DNA of 64,000 nucleotides from an uncultured Clostridia bacterium (GTDB taxonomy: Bacteria; Bacillota; Clostridia; Oscillospirales; Ruminococcaceae). The notes under the pieces were generated by a model. It saw only the letters and a program-made list of their open reading frames with translations. It did no database searches and had not been told where the DNA came from. Made by a program: the position numbers and the translations under genes. Below, in pieces: positions 44,493 to 54,514 of the stretch. The stretch covers positions 1 through 64,000 of the forward strand of contig CANRJA010000007.1 in NCBI GenBank assembly GCA_947630825.1, read 5' to 3'. Each line of letters opens with the position of its first letter. The first letter of the stretch is position 1.

Positions 44493-47288
44493 TTATTTTG
44501 TAATAACACTGTGACATCTGTCGCAAAGTGTCGGGTGGTCATTATGAGTACCAACAGAATTCGAGAACTTCCAACATCTTTCGCACTTTTCTCCAGTTGC
44601 TTTTATAACATCGACTGTAACGCTGTCAAGCTCGCCCTTAAATTCACCTTCACCGTCTTTAAGCTCAACCTTTGAGACGATAAAAATTTCAGGAAGTTCG
44701 TTTACAAACTTAGAAATAGCTTCTTTTAATTTTCCATCAGCATACAAAATCACATCTGCCTCTAAAGATTTTCCTATAACCTTGTCTGCCCTCTTTATTT
44801 CAAGAGCCTTCTTAACGTCTTCTCTAAGCTCGGCAATCAAATCCCACTTTGCTGTAAACTCATCATCAATTTTTATACCAGATTTTTCAGGCATATCATT
44901 TAAGAACACGCTTTTAGCATTATCACTTGACGAGTGAGGTATATAACCCCATATCTCATCAGCAGTAAACGACATAATAGGTGCGATAAGTCTTGTAACA
45001 GCGCTCAGAATTTTATACATTGCTGTTTGAGCAGCCCTTCTTGAAACTGAATCAACTTCATCGCAGTATAACCTGTCTTTAATAATGTCAAGATAGAAGT
45101 TCGACATATCAATAACACAGAAGTTGTGAATTGCGTGGAACACAATGTGATAATCAAATGCGGTGTAAGCGGCATTCACCTTATCAATAAGCTCGTCAAG
45201 CTTTGCTAATGTCCATTTATCTAGCTCAAATAACTCATTATCTGAAACGCCGTCATTGTCGATATCAAAACCGTCAGCGTTTGACAAATTGCCCAAGATA
45301 AATCTTGCAGTGTTTCTTATTTTCTTGTACGCCTCTGATAGCTGTGCTAAAATATCATCTGAGATTCTGATGTCAGAATGATAATCAGATGACGCTACCC
45401 AAAGTCTTAGAATATCAGAACCATACTTATTAGTAATTTCAGACGGTTCAATTCCGTTTCCAAGAGACTTGTGCATAGTTTTTCCCTGACCGTCAACTAC
45501 CCAGCCGTGAGTGCAAACAGCCTTATAAGGTGCCTCTCCGTTGCAGACGATCGACGTAAGCAAAGACGACTGGAACCATCCTCTGTATTGGTCAGCTCCC
45601 TCAAGATATAAATCAGCAGGAGCGTTTAAGTCTTCTCTTTCCTCTAAAACAGCCTTGTGAGTTACACCGCTGTCAAACCATACATCGAGAATGTCCTTCT
45701 CTTTCTCAAAATCCGAACATCCGCACTCACATTTTACGCTTTCAGGAATGAAATCCTTAGCGTCCTTTGTATACCAAGCGTCTGAACCCTCAGCCCTGAA
45801 TAAATCGGAAATCGCTTTAATAGTTTCATCATTGCAGATAGGCTTTCCGCAGTCCTTGCAGTAAACTACAGGTATCGGAACACCCCATGTTCTTTGTCTG
45901 GAAATACACCAGTCAGAACGGTCCTGAACCATTCCTTTGATTCTTTCCTCGCCCCATTTTGGAATCCAATCCACTTTTTCGATTGCCTTTACTGTTTCGT
46001 CCTTAAAGTTCTTAACAGAACAGAACCACTGCTCAGTCGCTCTAAACAGAATAGGCGACTTGCATCTCCAACAATGTGGGTACTGGTGCTCTATGTCCTC
46101 AATAGCAAACAAAGCGCCTGTTTCCTTTAAATGCTCGGCAATTACCTTATTTGCCTTGTCAGTTGTCAGCCCCTCAAACATTCCGGAGTCCTTAGTTAAA
46201 ACTCCCTTGCCGTCAACACCGACAACTATACCTATATCATCATATTTTTTACATACTTCAAAGTCATCAACACCATAGCCAGGAGCCGTATGAACACAGC
46301 CCGTACCGCTTTCTAAAGTAACGTGATCGCCGAGAATAACAGGCGACGGTCTGTTCATAAACGGATGCTCGGTCTTTATGCCCTCAAGATCGCTGCCCAA
46401 AAACTTAGCTATGACCTCATACTTTTCAATTCCCGCAGCCTGCATAGTTACAGGAATAAGGTATTCAGCCATAACATAATTTTCGCCGTTTTCAGCCTTG
46501 ACAACAGCATAGTCGTAATTAGGACCAAGACAAATAGCCAAGTTGCCCGGAAGCGTCCAGGTGGTAGTTGTCCATATAACGAAGTATGTGTTATTTATAT
46601 CTATTCCCTTTTCAGTAAAAAGTCCCTTATCGTCAGACACCTTAAACTTAACGTAAATCGACTGGCATGGGTCATCTGAATACTCAATTTCAGCCTCCGC
46701 CAAAGCAGTCTGACACTCAGGACACCAATAAACAGGCTTTAAGCCCTTATATACATAACCTTTTTTAGCAAACTCGCCAAAGACTTCGACTTCTCTTGCC
46801 TCAAACTCAGGCTTTAATGTCAAGTAAGGATCATCAAAATCACCTAAAACACCGAGACGCTTAAACTGCTCCTTTTGATTTTCCACAAATGACAAAGCAA
46901 AATCCTTACAGTGCTGTCTAAGTTCAACAGGAGGTATTGCACCGTTTTCAACGCCTATTGATTTCATTGCCTTTAACTCAATAGGCAACCCGTGCGTATC
47001 CCAACCCGGTACATAGTGAGAACGAAAGCCGCTCATATTCTTATACTTAACAATAATATCCTTCAGAACCTTATTTAAAGCTGTTCCAAGGTGAATATCG
47101 CCGTTAGCGTATGGAGGTCCGTCATGCAAAGTGTAATTCGGCTTTCCCTCGTTTCTCTTGATTATGTCTTCATAAAGATTTTCTTCATCCCATTTTTTGA
47201 GCATCTCCGGCTCTCGCTTAGGAAGGTTTCCCCTCATAGGAAAATCTGTCTTAGGTAAATTCAATGAAGTGTTATAGTCCTGTGGCAT
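44493..47288 (-). CDS. ileS: Isoleucyl-tRNA synthetase
   Basis: The 931-residue class I synthetase has the HIGH region PPYANGDIHLGTALNK (about residue 60), the CP1 editing domain, and a KMSKS equivalent that reads GKTMHKSLGNGIEP (about 600). The C-terminal zinc finger is KCERCWKFSNSVG ... LCDRCHSVI. It is the bacterial type with the zinc finger, expected to be mupirocin-sensitive. It follows divIVA by 22 nt, the order seen in many Firmicutes. No T-box lies in front of it. AGGAG is 11 nt before the ATG. Confidence 0.97.
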   Translation of the reverse strand: MPQDYNTSLNLPKTDFPMRGNLPKREPEMLKKWDEENLYEDIIKRNEGKPNYTLHDGPPYANGDIHLGTALNKVLKDIIVKYKNMSGFRSHYVPGWDTHGLPIELKAMKSIGVENGAIPPVELRQHCKDFALSFVENQKEQFKRLGVLGDFDDPYLTLKPEFEAREVEVFGEFAKKGYVYKGLKPVYWCPECQTALAEAEIEYSDDPCQSIYVKFKVSDDKGLFTEKGIDINNTYFVIWTTTTWTLPGNLAICLGPNYDYAVVKAENGENYVMAEYLIPVTMQAAGIEKYEVIAKFLGSDLEGIKTEHPFMNRPSPVILGDHVTLESGTGCVHTAPGYGVDDFEVCKKYDDIGIVVGVDGKGVLTKDSGMFEGLTTDKANKVIAEHLKETGALFAIEDIEHQYPHCWRCKSPILFRATEQWFCSVKNFKDETVKAIEKVDWIPKWGEERIKGMVQDRSDWCISRQRTWGVPIPVVYCKDCGKPICNDETIKAISDLFRAEGSDAWYTKDAKDFIPESVKCECGCSDFEKEKDILDVWFDSGVTHKAVLEEREDLNAPADLYLEGADQYRGWFQSSLLTSIVCNGEAPYKAVCTHGWVVDGQGKTMHKSLGNGIEPSEITNKYGSDILRLWVASSDYHSDIRISDDILAQLSEAYKKIRNTARFILGNLSNADGFDIDNDGVSDNELFELDKWTLAKLDELIDKVNAAYTAFDYHIVFHAIHNFCVIDMSNFYLDIIKDRLYCDEVDSVSRRAAQTAMYKILSAVTRLIAPIMSFTADEIWGYIPHSSSDNAKSVFLNDMPEKSGIKIDDEFTAKWDLIAELREDVKKALEIKRADKVIGKSLEADVILYADGKLKEAISKFVNELPEIFIVSKVELKDGEGEFKGELDSVTVDVIKATGEKCERCWKFSNSVGTHNDHPTLCDRCHSVITK

Positions 47289-47310
47289 TTACAAAAAGTC
47301 TCCTTAATAA

Positions 47311-48051
47311 TCAGTTATTTTTTCCGAATTTCAAATCACCGTAATGACCTTCATCAGGGGTATACTTATTTCCCTCATAATGGAAGTTGTCCTGCACACC
47401 GCTATGAGCGGCAATCTCCTGTGCCTTGTCAATAATAGCCTTGCTCTCTTCAAGCTTCTTTTCTCGCGCTTCTTTCTCAGCAATAATCTGCTCAACCTCA
47501 TCCTCAGAAATCTCAGGAAGCTCCATAATAAGCTTTAACTGCTTGTTGTAAAGCTCAGTAAGCTGTGCCTTGAATCTTGTAACCTCAACCTTTAATTTCG
47601 CAAGATTTTCAGCCTCCTGCTCACTTTGAATCTTAGATGACTTTATCCTGTATTCGGTTTTTTCAGTATTCTCTCTGATAAGAGTTTCACACTTAGCCTT
47701 GTGCTCACGAACGATCCTGTCACATTCCTCAGCGCTTTGACGTGAAACAATTTCCTGCTCCTCGCGTGCTTTGTTAAGTATAGCCTCAGCCTCAGCCTTA
47801 GCGTCTGAAATAATCTTATGACCTTGCTTCTGAGCGCCAAGCAGTGCCTCTTTAATAGCGTCCTCATCGCTTCTGTACTCGTTGATTTTTTCCACAAGCT
47901 TGATGATTTTAGCTTCGCTTTCCTGATTCTGAGAAACTACATCAGCAAAAGCTTTTGAAAGACCGAGAAGATACTCGTCAACGTCTTCAGACTTGTAACC
48001 GAATGTAGCCTTTTCAAAGGTCTTTTCAGCTATATCGTTTGGATTGATCAT
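47311..48051 (-). CDS. divIVA: Cell-division/polarity protein DivIVA
   Basis: DivIVA binds negatively curved membrane at division sites and poles. The 246-residue protein starts with the membrane-binding domain (MINPNDIAEKTFEKATFGYKS, then VDEYL). A long coiled coil runs from about residues 30 to 200, rich in Ala, Glu, Lys and Gln, and a short tail ends it. It is read after sepF and ylmH, the conserved Gram-positive divisome cluster. AGGAGG lies 7 nt before the ATG. Confidence 0.93.
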   Translation of the reverse strand: MINPNDIAEKTFEKATFGYKSEDVDEYLLGLSKAFADVVSQNQESEAKIIKLVEKINEYRSDEDAIKEALLGAQKQGHKIISDAKAEAEAILNKAREEQEIVSRQSAEECDRIVREHKAKCETLIRENTEKTEYRIKSSKIQSEQEAENLAKLKVEVTRFKAQLTELYNKQLKLIMELPEISEDEVEQIIAEKEAREKKLEESKAIIDKAQEIAAHSGVQDNFHYEGNKYTPDEGHYGDLKFGKNN

Positions 48052-48072
48052 ACTATTGCCTCCTAAGATATA

Positions 48073-48858
48073 TTAATCATATTTTTTAATCGTTATGTGT
48101 AAACGATTTTTCCTTGACAGCCCGTCAACAGAACTCAACAAAAATTTTCCGTATCCGCGAATGGAAAAGCAAATACCTTCACACATTTCATAACTTGGCG
48201 AAAAAACTTCTTCATAGTCAATAACAACACCGTTAATCTTAATAATACTTGAAGCCTTTTCCCTGCTTTTATTTATCGCCAGCGCAACAACGCTGTCGGC
48301 TCTCAAAGATGCTACAGTACCGCATATATCAGAAAACTTTTGCTCTAAGGCAACATCTGATAAATCAAATCCGATTTCAGTCTTAACACCTATTTTACCG
48401 ATTTTATGTACGTTTTCAAGTATTAAAGGTAATATTTTGTCAACAACAAAAACGATTGTTTTTCCTTCGCTAATAATTATATCGCCTATACAGTCTCTTG
48501 AAACCTTTAACGACATCAAACTTCCAAGCACGTCACGATGTGTTAAAATATCACATTTTCTATATGTAAAGGTTATTCCTTTGACAGGAAAATCGTTTAT
48601 TACAGCTTCACAATAAGGCGGAAAAACACCTAAAACAAGCCTTTGAGCATCATCATATCCGCCAAAAAATTTGTAGTTATCAAATTTAAGCGAATCAAGA
48701 ACCTGCTTCGCAATCTTTGACTGGCGGCAATCTAAAAAGAACGAAAACTTTTTTGTATATTTTTCATTAGCGATACTTGTCCAGTCAACTATTTTATCAA
48801 CAAGCAGATGATCCTGCTTTGATAAATTTTTTAAAAAAGAGCTATTAAACTCTTTCAT
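48073..48858 (-). CDS. ylmH: YlmH-like S4-domain RNA-binding protein
   Basis: This 261-residue protein has the YlmH form: an N-terminal domain with FFLDCRQSKIAKQVLD and FFGGYDDAQRLVLGVFPPY, and a C-terminal S4 RNA-binding domain (about 185-260, VVALAINKSREKASSIIKIN, then FSIRGYGKFLL). YlmH homologues are tied to division and to rescue of stalled large ribosomal subunits. Its ATG overlaps the sepF stop (TAATG), so translation is coupled. Confidence 0.92.
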   Translation of the reverse strand: MKEFNSSFLKNLSKQDHLLVDKIVDWTSIANEKYTKKFSFFLDCRQSKIAKQVLDSLKFDNYKFFGGYDDAQRLVLGVFPPYCEAVINDFPVKGITFTYRKCDILTHRDVLGSLMSLKVSRDCIGDIIISEGKTIVFVVDKILPLILENVHKIGKIGVKTEIGFDLSDVALEQKFSDICGTVASLRADSVVALAINKSREKASSIIKINGVVIDYEEVFSPSYEMCEGICFSIRGYGKFLLSSVDGLSRKNRLHITIKKYD

Positions 48859-49280
48859 TAGAAACTATATCCGTTATTTTCCAATTCGCTCATCAAATCA
48901 ACGCCGGAGAATCCTACATTCTTAGGCATAATAGCAAAGGTTTTCTGAGCCATCATTTTAATGTCAGCGCCGTTTGCATATGCAACTCCCGACAAGAAGT
49001 CAAGAATTCGCTTAGCGTCCTCGCTTCTTACTGTTTCAAGGTTAAGCAGAACGGTTTTCTGGTCGTTAAGGTCGTCGCCTATTGCTTTAACCTCAGAAAA
49101 ATCTGTAGGTCTTGCCAAAACTATCTGTAATGTTGTTGTTGCGGCGATTTTTACCTCTCTGTTTCTTCTGTCTCTAATTTCTTCTGATGTTAATTCTTCA
49201 TTTTCATAGATTGCACCATAATCGTCAGCGGTTTCATCGCTGCCTATGAAAAGATTTCTAAAGCTTTGCATAACACTCAT
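48858..49280 (-). CDS. sepF: Cell division protein SepF
   Basis: SepF tethers FtsZ filaments to the membrane and arranges the septum. The 140-residue protein has an N-terminal amphipathic anchor (MSVMQSFRNLFIGS), a linker and the SepF core (about 45-140) with VLARPTDFSEVKAIGDDL, then VLLNLE and ILDFLSGVAYANGAD. It lies 2 nt after yggS and overlaps ylmH, forming yggS-sepF-ylmH-divIVA. GGAGG is 7 nt before the ATG. Confidence 0.95.
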   Translation of the reverse strand: MSVMQSFRNLFIGSDETADDYGAIYENEELTSEEIRDRRNREVKIAATTTLQIVLARPTDFSEVKAIGDDLNDQKTVLLNLETVRSEDAKRILDFLSGVAYANGADIKMMAQKTFAIMPKNVGFSGVDLMSELENNGYSF

Positions 49281-49282
49281 TT

Positions 49283-50026
49283 TTATACCTCCAAATATTT
49301 TCTTGCCCCGAAGAGCTTTGTTCCGATCCTCACGAGATTAGAGCCGTATTTGACGGCTTTTTCATAATCCCCCGACATACCAACAGATAACACATTCATA
49401 TTGATATGATTTAATTTCTTTTGTCCTATTTCATGATAAAGCTCCTGCAAATTGCCGTAGACGCTATCATCAGCATTTATCGGAGGTATAGCCATCAAGC
49501 CGTTTATACGAACATTCTCAAGCTCTGAAATTCTCTTTGCAAGCTCTAAAACGTCCTTTTTTGAAACACCGCTTTTTGAAAGCTCATCACCGATATTAAC
49601 CTCGATAAGAACATCCATAGTTTTATCATTTTTCTTTGATTGTTTGTCAATTTCCGCAGCCAGCTTAAAGCTGTCGACGGATTGAATTTGAGATACATCT
49701 TTGATAATATATTTCACCTTATTGGTCTGCAAATGCCCAATAAACTGCACCTCGCACGGCTTATATAAATCCTTCTTTGAAAGGAACTCCTGCACCCTGT
49801 TTTCGCCCAGCAAATCAATTCCCTGCTCAATTGCAAAGTTGATAAGCTCAGGCTCAACAGTCTTGGTAACAGCCATAATTCGTACATTATCATCGCTATC
49901 TCTGAATTTTGACTTAATATCTTTTATATTATAACATATTTCTTTATAGTTTTCAACTAAATATTCAAATTTTTTATCCTGAATTTGAACCGATTTTTGT
50001 GTCGGCTCTTGTTTCTGAGACTTCAT
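49283..50026 (-). CDS. YggS-type pyridoxal-phosphate homeostasis protein
   Basis: A PLP-binding protein that keeps free vitamin B6 and amino-acid pools in balance. The 247-residue barrel has the PLP lysine in MAVTKTVEPELIN (about residue 53), FIGHLQTNKVKYI, VLIEVNIGDELSKSG and SVGMSGDYEKAVKYGSNLVRIG. The first 25 residues are a non-conserved leader. The ATG lies inside the end of the HlyD-like gene (53-nt overlap), with GAGGGGG 9 nt upstream. yggS-sepF-ylmH is a conserved order. Confidence 0.92.
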   Translation of the reverse strand: MKSQKQEPTQKSVQIQDKKFEYLVENYKEICYNIKDIKSKFRDSDDNVRIMAVTKTVEPELINFAIEQGIDLLGENRVQEFLSKKDLYKPCEVQFIGHLQTNKVKYIIKDVSQIQSVDSFKLAAEIDKQSKKNDKTMDVLIEVNIGDELSKSGVSKKDVLELAKRISELENVRINGLMAIPPINADDSVYGNLQELYHEIGQKKLNHINMNVLSVGMSGDYEKAVKYGSNLVRIGTKLFGARKYLEV

Positions 50027-51215
50027 CTGCGCTGACCCCCTCTAAAAGAATTTGGTCATACAAAAGCAGATAACTGTCATCAGAGGTATTCTTTGACAAA
50101 ACATAATCATCGCCTTCGTATATAACATCAACTTTTTTAAAAGTAATATCCTGACCCAGCATTACATAAACGCCCTTTTGCCTGCCCTGAAATCTGATAG
50201 CTTCTCTTGGAATTTTTATTCCTGTATACTCGTCAAAAATCAACTCGGCATTGTCAAACCTGTTATTCAGCACAGTATCGTCAAGCTCATTACAGCTTAA
50301 AATTACAATACTGGTATCAGTGCCGTCAATAGGCTTAATACTGTCAACAGTAACGCCGTAAATTTTATTTGATGAATTAAATCTGATAGATAAACCATCG
50401 TTTATAAGAAATTTGTTTGTATTTTTAATTATGCCGAGGAATTTCCATTCGTAATTTTTCATAAGCTTTCCTACAGCATTTTCAGGAACATCAGGCTCTA
50501 TATCAAACAGCTTTTGAAGCTCGTCTGTTGACATTTTTTCAATATCATCAAATGATACTGAGGATTCATAACCGTCAACAGACTTTACAAAGTAACCAGA
50601 GCCGTTTGACTTAATGCTTTCAACGGGATCTTCTATTTTAGTTTTAAGCTCATTTATTTCTGCTTTTATCTGCTTTATGGCAGGCTTAAAATCGCCTGTA
50701 GTGCCGGTCACAATATTATATATGTTCATTATATAAAGTAAATCATCACTTTCATCGCTTATCGAGGAATAATCTTTTTTCTGTATCAAATTAGAAATAT
50801 TCACATAATGACTTTCAATTTTGTTTTTTAGAGTTTCAGCCTGAACATAATTTGTAGTACCCGGACTCTGAGCCCGTTTTAAATCAGATAAGACGCTTTT
50901 AAGTCTTAATAATCTGTTTCTGTAATAAATCTGATCCTTATCACTGTAAACCGTTGCTACATCGGCGTTTTCAGAAACCTTTGAGCCGTCGTCATAAAGA
51001 TAATTTATAACGCCGTTCGCTGTGTTATCGTATTTTATAACTCGCTCATCACGCAAAAACATACCCTTAAAGGATATATTTTCATTTACGGTATAAAGCA
51101 CGGCTTCTTCAGTGTCATGAGAATCTTGTATCTTATAAGCTATCTGACTTCCAACCATAATCAATATGAAAACAGATAAAGCAATTCCTAAAACTTTAAC
51201 TGTTATTGAATTCAT
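49974..51215 (-). CDS. HlyD-like membrane-anchored adaptor protein
   Basis: This 413-residue protein has one N-terminal transmembrane helix (about 8-28) and an HlyD/biotinyl-lipoyl-like extracytoplasmic body. It has a barrel-sandwich half (FKGMFLRDERVIKYDNTANGV, then VSENADVATVYSD), a helical hairpin (about 95-190) and a returning beta part with IKIPREAIRFQGRQKGVYVM. No transporter gene adjoins it. It occurs inside a division-gene cluster, between hfq and yggS, so an envelope or divisome role is more likely than drug efflux. The function is not established. Confidence 0.75.
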   Translation of the reverse strand: MNSITVKVLGIALSVFILIMVGSQIAYKIQDSHDTEEAVLYTVNENISFKGMFLRDERVIKYDNTANGVINYLYDDGSKVSENADVATVYSDKDQIYYRNRLLRLKSVLSDLKRAQSPGTTNYVQAETLKNKIESHYVNISNLIQKKDYSSISDESDDLLYIMNIYNIVTGTTGDFKPAIKQIKAEINELKTKIEDPVESIKSNGSGYFVKSVDGYESSVSFDDIEKMSTDELQKLFDIEPDVPENAVGKLMKNYEWKFLGIIKNTNKFLINDGLSIRFNSSNKIYGVTVDSIKPIDGTDTSIVILSCNELDDTVLNNRFDNAELIFDEYTGIKIPREAIRFQGRQKGVYVMLGQDITFKKVDVIYEGDDYVLSKNTSDDSYLLLYDQILLEGVSADEVSETRADTKIGSNSG

Positions 51216-51242
51216 TTTCGCAACCTCAAGTAATTAAACAAA

Positions 51243-51485
51243 CTAAGCCTGATTATCATTATTTGAATCAAGCATATTAATAGTTCTTGAAGGTACTATA
51301 GTAGAAATTGCATGCTTATAAACTACATTTTGTTTTCCGTCGCACTCTAAAATGACAATGTAGCTGTCAAAGCCGTGAACCAACCCCTTAAATTGAAAGC
51401 CGTTCACCAAAAAAATTGTTACAGGAACTTTTTCTTTTCTCGCCTGATTTAAAAATACATCCTGCAAATTCATTCCCTTGTTCAT
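51243..51485 (-). CDS. hfq: RNA chaperone Hfq
   Basis: This 80-residue Sm-fold protein forms hexamers that bind small RNAs and mRNA. It has Sm1 ([20 protein letters not shown], with [14 protein letters not shown]) and the Sm2 signature [12 protein letters not shown], including the conserved KHA. A short acidic Asn-rich tail ends it. It is read after miaA, an ancient gene order shared with Proteobacteria (miaA-hfq). AAGGAG lies 8 nt before the ATG. Confidence 0.96.
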   Translation of the reverse strand: MNKGMNLQDVFLNQARKEKVPVTIFLVNGFQFKGLVHGFDSYIVILECDGKQNVVYKHAISTIVPSRTINMLDSNNDNQA

Positions 51486-51577
51486 AAAATTATCTCCTTT
51501 TATATTTTTATAATTTATAAATCAATAAACAAATAAAAACGAATAGCAATAAAAGCTATATTTTTTATTCTATTATA

Positions 51578-52519
51578 TCACAAATTTATACATATGGCTA
51601 TATATTTTTTTACATTTTCTAAAATTTCTTCAATATTTTTGTATTTATCAACCTCAATCCAATTTATCCTCTTATCGCGTCTAAACCAAGTAAGCTGACG
51701 CTTTGCGTAACGTCTTGTTTCCATCTTAATTTTTTCTATGCAATCTTCAAGTGAGGCTTGTCCTTCAAAATAAGGAATAAGCTCTTTATAACCTATCGCC
51801 TGATGCGCGGTATTAAGGTTTCTGTTATAATAAATTTCTTCTGCTTCTTTAACCAAACCGTTTGCAATCATAGTATCTACTCTTTTATTGATTCTATCGT
51901 AAAGCATCTGCCTGTCAGAGAATGTTAGACCAATCATTGCAGGCTCAAATCTTGATTCCTCAAGACGGCTGGATTTTTTGTGTTCAGATAGTCTCTCCCC
52001 TGTTTTTTCATAGACCTCCAGTGCCCTTATAACTCTCGAAATATTGTTTTCATGAACTGACAAAGCAGTTTCCTTATCAACCTCTAAAAGCCTTTCCCAT
52101 AGATAGTGGTTTCCTTTCTCATTTGCAAGAGCAAAAAGCCTTTCACGATATTCTTTATCACCTGTTGTATCATCAAATTTTATATTGTCAATAAGCGAGT
52201 TTATATAAAGACCTGTCCCCCCTGTCAGTATAGGAATCTTTCCTCGTCTCGATATATCGTCAACAGCCATATTTGCAAGCTTTACATAGTCGGCAACACT
52301 GAAATCGGTTTCAGGCTCTAAAAAGTCCATAAGATGATGCTTTATTCCCTTTTTCTCTTCTTCAGTCGGCTTTGCTGTAAGTATGTCCATACCCTTATAA
52401 ATCTGCATAGAGTCGGCAGAAATAACTTCACCGTTATATAGCTTTGCCAGCTCAACAGCTAATGCGGTTTTACCAGAGGCAGTAGGTCCGAGAACTACGA
52501 TAATAGGTTGCTTTGCCAA
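51578..52519 (-). CDS. miaA: tRNA dimethylallyltransferase
   Basis: Adds a dimethylallyl group to N6 of A37 in tRNAs reading UNN codons; MiaB, encoded upstream in the same run, then methylthiolates it. The 313-residue protein has the P-loop VLGPTASGKTALAVEL (about residue 8), ISADSMQIYKGMDI, and later GGTGLYINSLI and ETRRYAKRQLTWFRR. The start is TTG with AAGGAG 8 nt upstream. It follows mutL by 27 nt. Confidence 0.96.
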   Translation of the reverse strand: MAKQPIIVVLGPTASGKTALAVELAKLYNGEVISADSMQIYKGMDILTAKPTEEEKKGIKHHLMDFLEPETDFSVADYVKLANMAVDDISRRGKIPILTGGTGLYINSLIDNIKFDDTTGDKEYRERLFALANEKGNHYLWERLLEVDKETALSVHENNISRVIRALEVYEKTGERLSEHKKSSRLEESRFEPAMIGLTFSDRQMLYDRINKRVDTMIANGLVKEAEEIYYNRNLNTAHQAIGYKELIPYFEGQASLEDCIEKIKMETRRYAKRQLTWFRRDKRINWIEVDKYKNIEEILENVKKYIAICINL

Positions 52520-52546
52520 TTAAAACTCTCCTTAAATAAGCTGATA

Positions 52547-54493
52547 CTACACAATGCGTTTGAATTGCTTTTCTATTTCCCTTTTTGAGATTTTTGTAAA
52601 CACGGGTCTGCCGTGAGGACAATATCTAATATTTTCATCGCCAAATATCATATCAATTAGACTTTGAAGTTCTAGTTTATCAGATTTAATATTTCCCTTT
52701 ATTGCTGCTTTGCAGGCAATAGAGTGATAAAGCTCATCAAAAAGCGATAAATTCGGATTTTGTTTGTGCGCTAAGAAATTATGAGCAAGCTCTGTAATTA
52801 TATCAGACGGATCTGTATCCTCAATAACCACCGGAACACCTAATACTTTAATACTCGGTGCATTGGCGTCTTCTAAAATAAATCCAAACTGTCTAGCGGT
52901 TTCAATATTTGAAATAACCGCGTCATATTCATCATATGACAGCAAAACATCCGCTGGCTCAAAAAGCATCTGCGAATCGAGATTATCTGCCTCTCTTTTG
53001 ATTTTCTCAAATATATATCTCTCATGTGCGGCGTGCTTATCAAAAAGGTACATTTCATCATCTTTCTCAACAATGATATAAGTATTAAAAATCTCACCGA
53101 TAACTAATGGCTTGGATTTTGAAAACTCATTTTCTACGTTATCCGAATTATCAGTAACGACAGTCTCTGATTTAGGTTCTTTCTTAATAAATGAAGAACT
53201 ATCTAAAAATTTAAAATCATGTAAATCTCTAGGTTCCTCCGGCTTAAGTTTAGAAATGTCGTTATCTTTATTATAAGTATCTTTTTCAACAGAATATTCA
53301 GCCTTAGGCGCTTCAACACGGTAAAATTCTTCTTCGGGCTTGGAATATGTTTTTACCGTAAAATTATCTATTTTATTAACGCTGTCAGCCGATTCCTGCT
53401 TAATATTCAGTGTTGTCTGAACTCCGCTGTTAGTCTTATTAAACTGATGAAGCTCACTGTTTGAAAAATGCTTTTTATTTTCAAGCTCAAGCTCCTTTGG
53501 AGAATTATCCTGTAAAAGTGCGTTCTTGACAGCAAAATATACGCTCTCGTATACCATTTTTTCGTTTGAAAACTTGACTTCAATTTTCGCAGGATGCACA
53601 TTTACATCAACAAGATCAGGAGGTATATCTAGACAAAGCACGCAGGCAGGAAATTTACCTGTCATAATCTGATTTTTATATGCCTCCTCAAGAGAAACCA
53701 TACAGGTTACTGATTTTACATATCGGTGATTAATAAAGAAATTCTGAAAGGTCCTTTTAGCCTTTGCCTCAAGGGGCTTTACAGTATATCCTTTTACAGT
53801 TATCCCATTATATGAGTAATCTACAGGAATAAGAGAACTTGCAAAGCCTTTTCCGAACACCGAATATATTGCAGAAAAGAGTTTACCGTCTCCTGCTGTT
53901 ACAAGCTCTGTCTTATTATCCCGAATAAGTTTAAAGGATATCTCAGGATGTGACAATGCCAGCTTTGAAACTACGGCAGAAACGGCATTTCCTTCGGTAA
54001 CATCTTTTTTGAGAAATTTAAGCCTTGCCGGAACATTATAAAATATATCTCTAATAACTATAGTTGTCCCGTCAGGACAACCGGATCTTTCATTGACCTT
54101 TTCCTCAGAGCCTTCAATTACATAATGTGTTCCGTATTCCTGATTTATAACCTTTGAAAGAACCTCTGTTTTTGACACAGCGCAAATAGACGCCAGAGCC
54201 TCTCCGCGAAATCCAAGAGTCAGAATTTTATCCAAGTCGTCTTTTGAGGTTATTTTGCTGGTGGCATGACGAAGAAAGGCTGTAGGAATATCCTCCGGGT
54301 TGATTCCGCAGCCGTTATCAGTGACCCTCATATATGTGCGTCCGCCGTTTTTTATCTCAATGGTTATTACATTGGCGCCCGAATCTATTGAATTTTCCAA
54401 AAGCTCCTTTATAACAGACGACGGACGTTCGATTACCTCGCCTGCCGCTATCAGCTCGGCAACTTCCTTTGTCAATACGTTAATCTTAGGCAT
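52547..54493 (-). CDS. mutL: DNA mismatch repair protein MutL (endonuclease type)
   Basis: MutL couples mismatch recognition by MutS to strand removal. The 648-residue protein has an N-terminal GHKL ATPase (ELLENSIDSGANVITIEI, DNGCGI, GFRGEALASI) and a variable Glu/Lys-rich linker (about 335-460). The C-terminal dimerisation domain has DKHAAHERYIFE, the metal-binding nuclease motif (Lys where Gln is usual), and CPHGRP near the end. The nuclease motif agrees with methyl-independent repair. It lies 21 nt after mutS. Confidence 0.96.
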   Translation of the reverse strand: MPKINVLTKEVAELIAAGEVIERPSSVIKELLENSIDSGANVITIEIKNGGRTYMRVTDNGCGINPEDIPTAFLRHATSKITSKDDLDKILTLGFRGEALASICAVSKTEVLSKVINQEYGTHYVIEGSEEKVNERSGCPDGTTIVIRDIFYNVPARLKFLKKDVTEGNAVSAVVSKLALSHPEISFKLIRDNKTELVTAGDGKLFSAIYSVFGKGFASSLIPVDYSYNGITVKGYTVKPLEAKAKRTFQNFFINHRYVKSVTCMVSLEEAYKNQIMTGKFPACVLCLDIPPDLVDVNVHPAKIEVKFSNEKMVYESVYFAVKNALLQDNSPKELELENKKHFSNSELHQFNKTNSGVQTTLNIKQESADSVNKIDNFTVKTYSKPEEEFYRVEAPKAEYSVEKDTYNKDNDISKLKPEEPRDLHDFKFLDSSSFIKKEPKSETVVTDNSDNVENEFSKSKPLVIGEIFNTYIIVEKDDEMYLFDKHAAHERYIFEKIKREADNLDSQMLFEPADVLLSYDEYDAVISNIETARQFGFILEDANAPSIKVLGVPVVIEDTDPSDIITELAHNFLAHKQNPNLSLFDELYHSIACKAAIKGNIKSDKLELQSLIDMIFGDENIRYCPHGRPVFTKISKREIEKQFKRIV

Positions 54494-54514
54494 TTTTCTG
54501 GTACGCTCCGTTCG

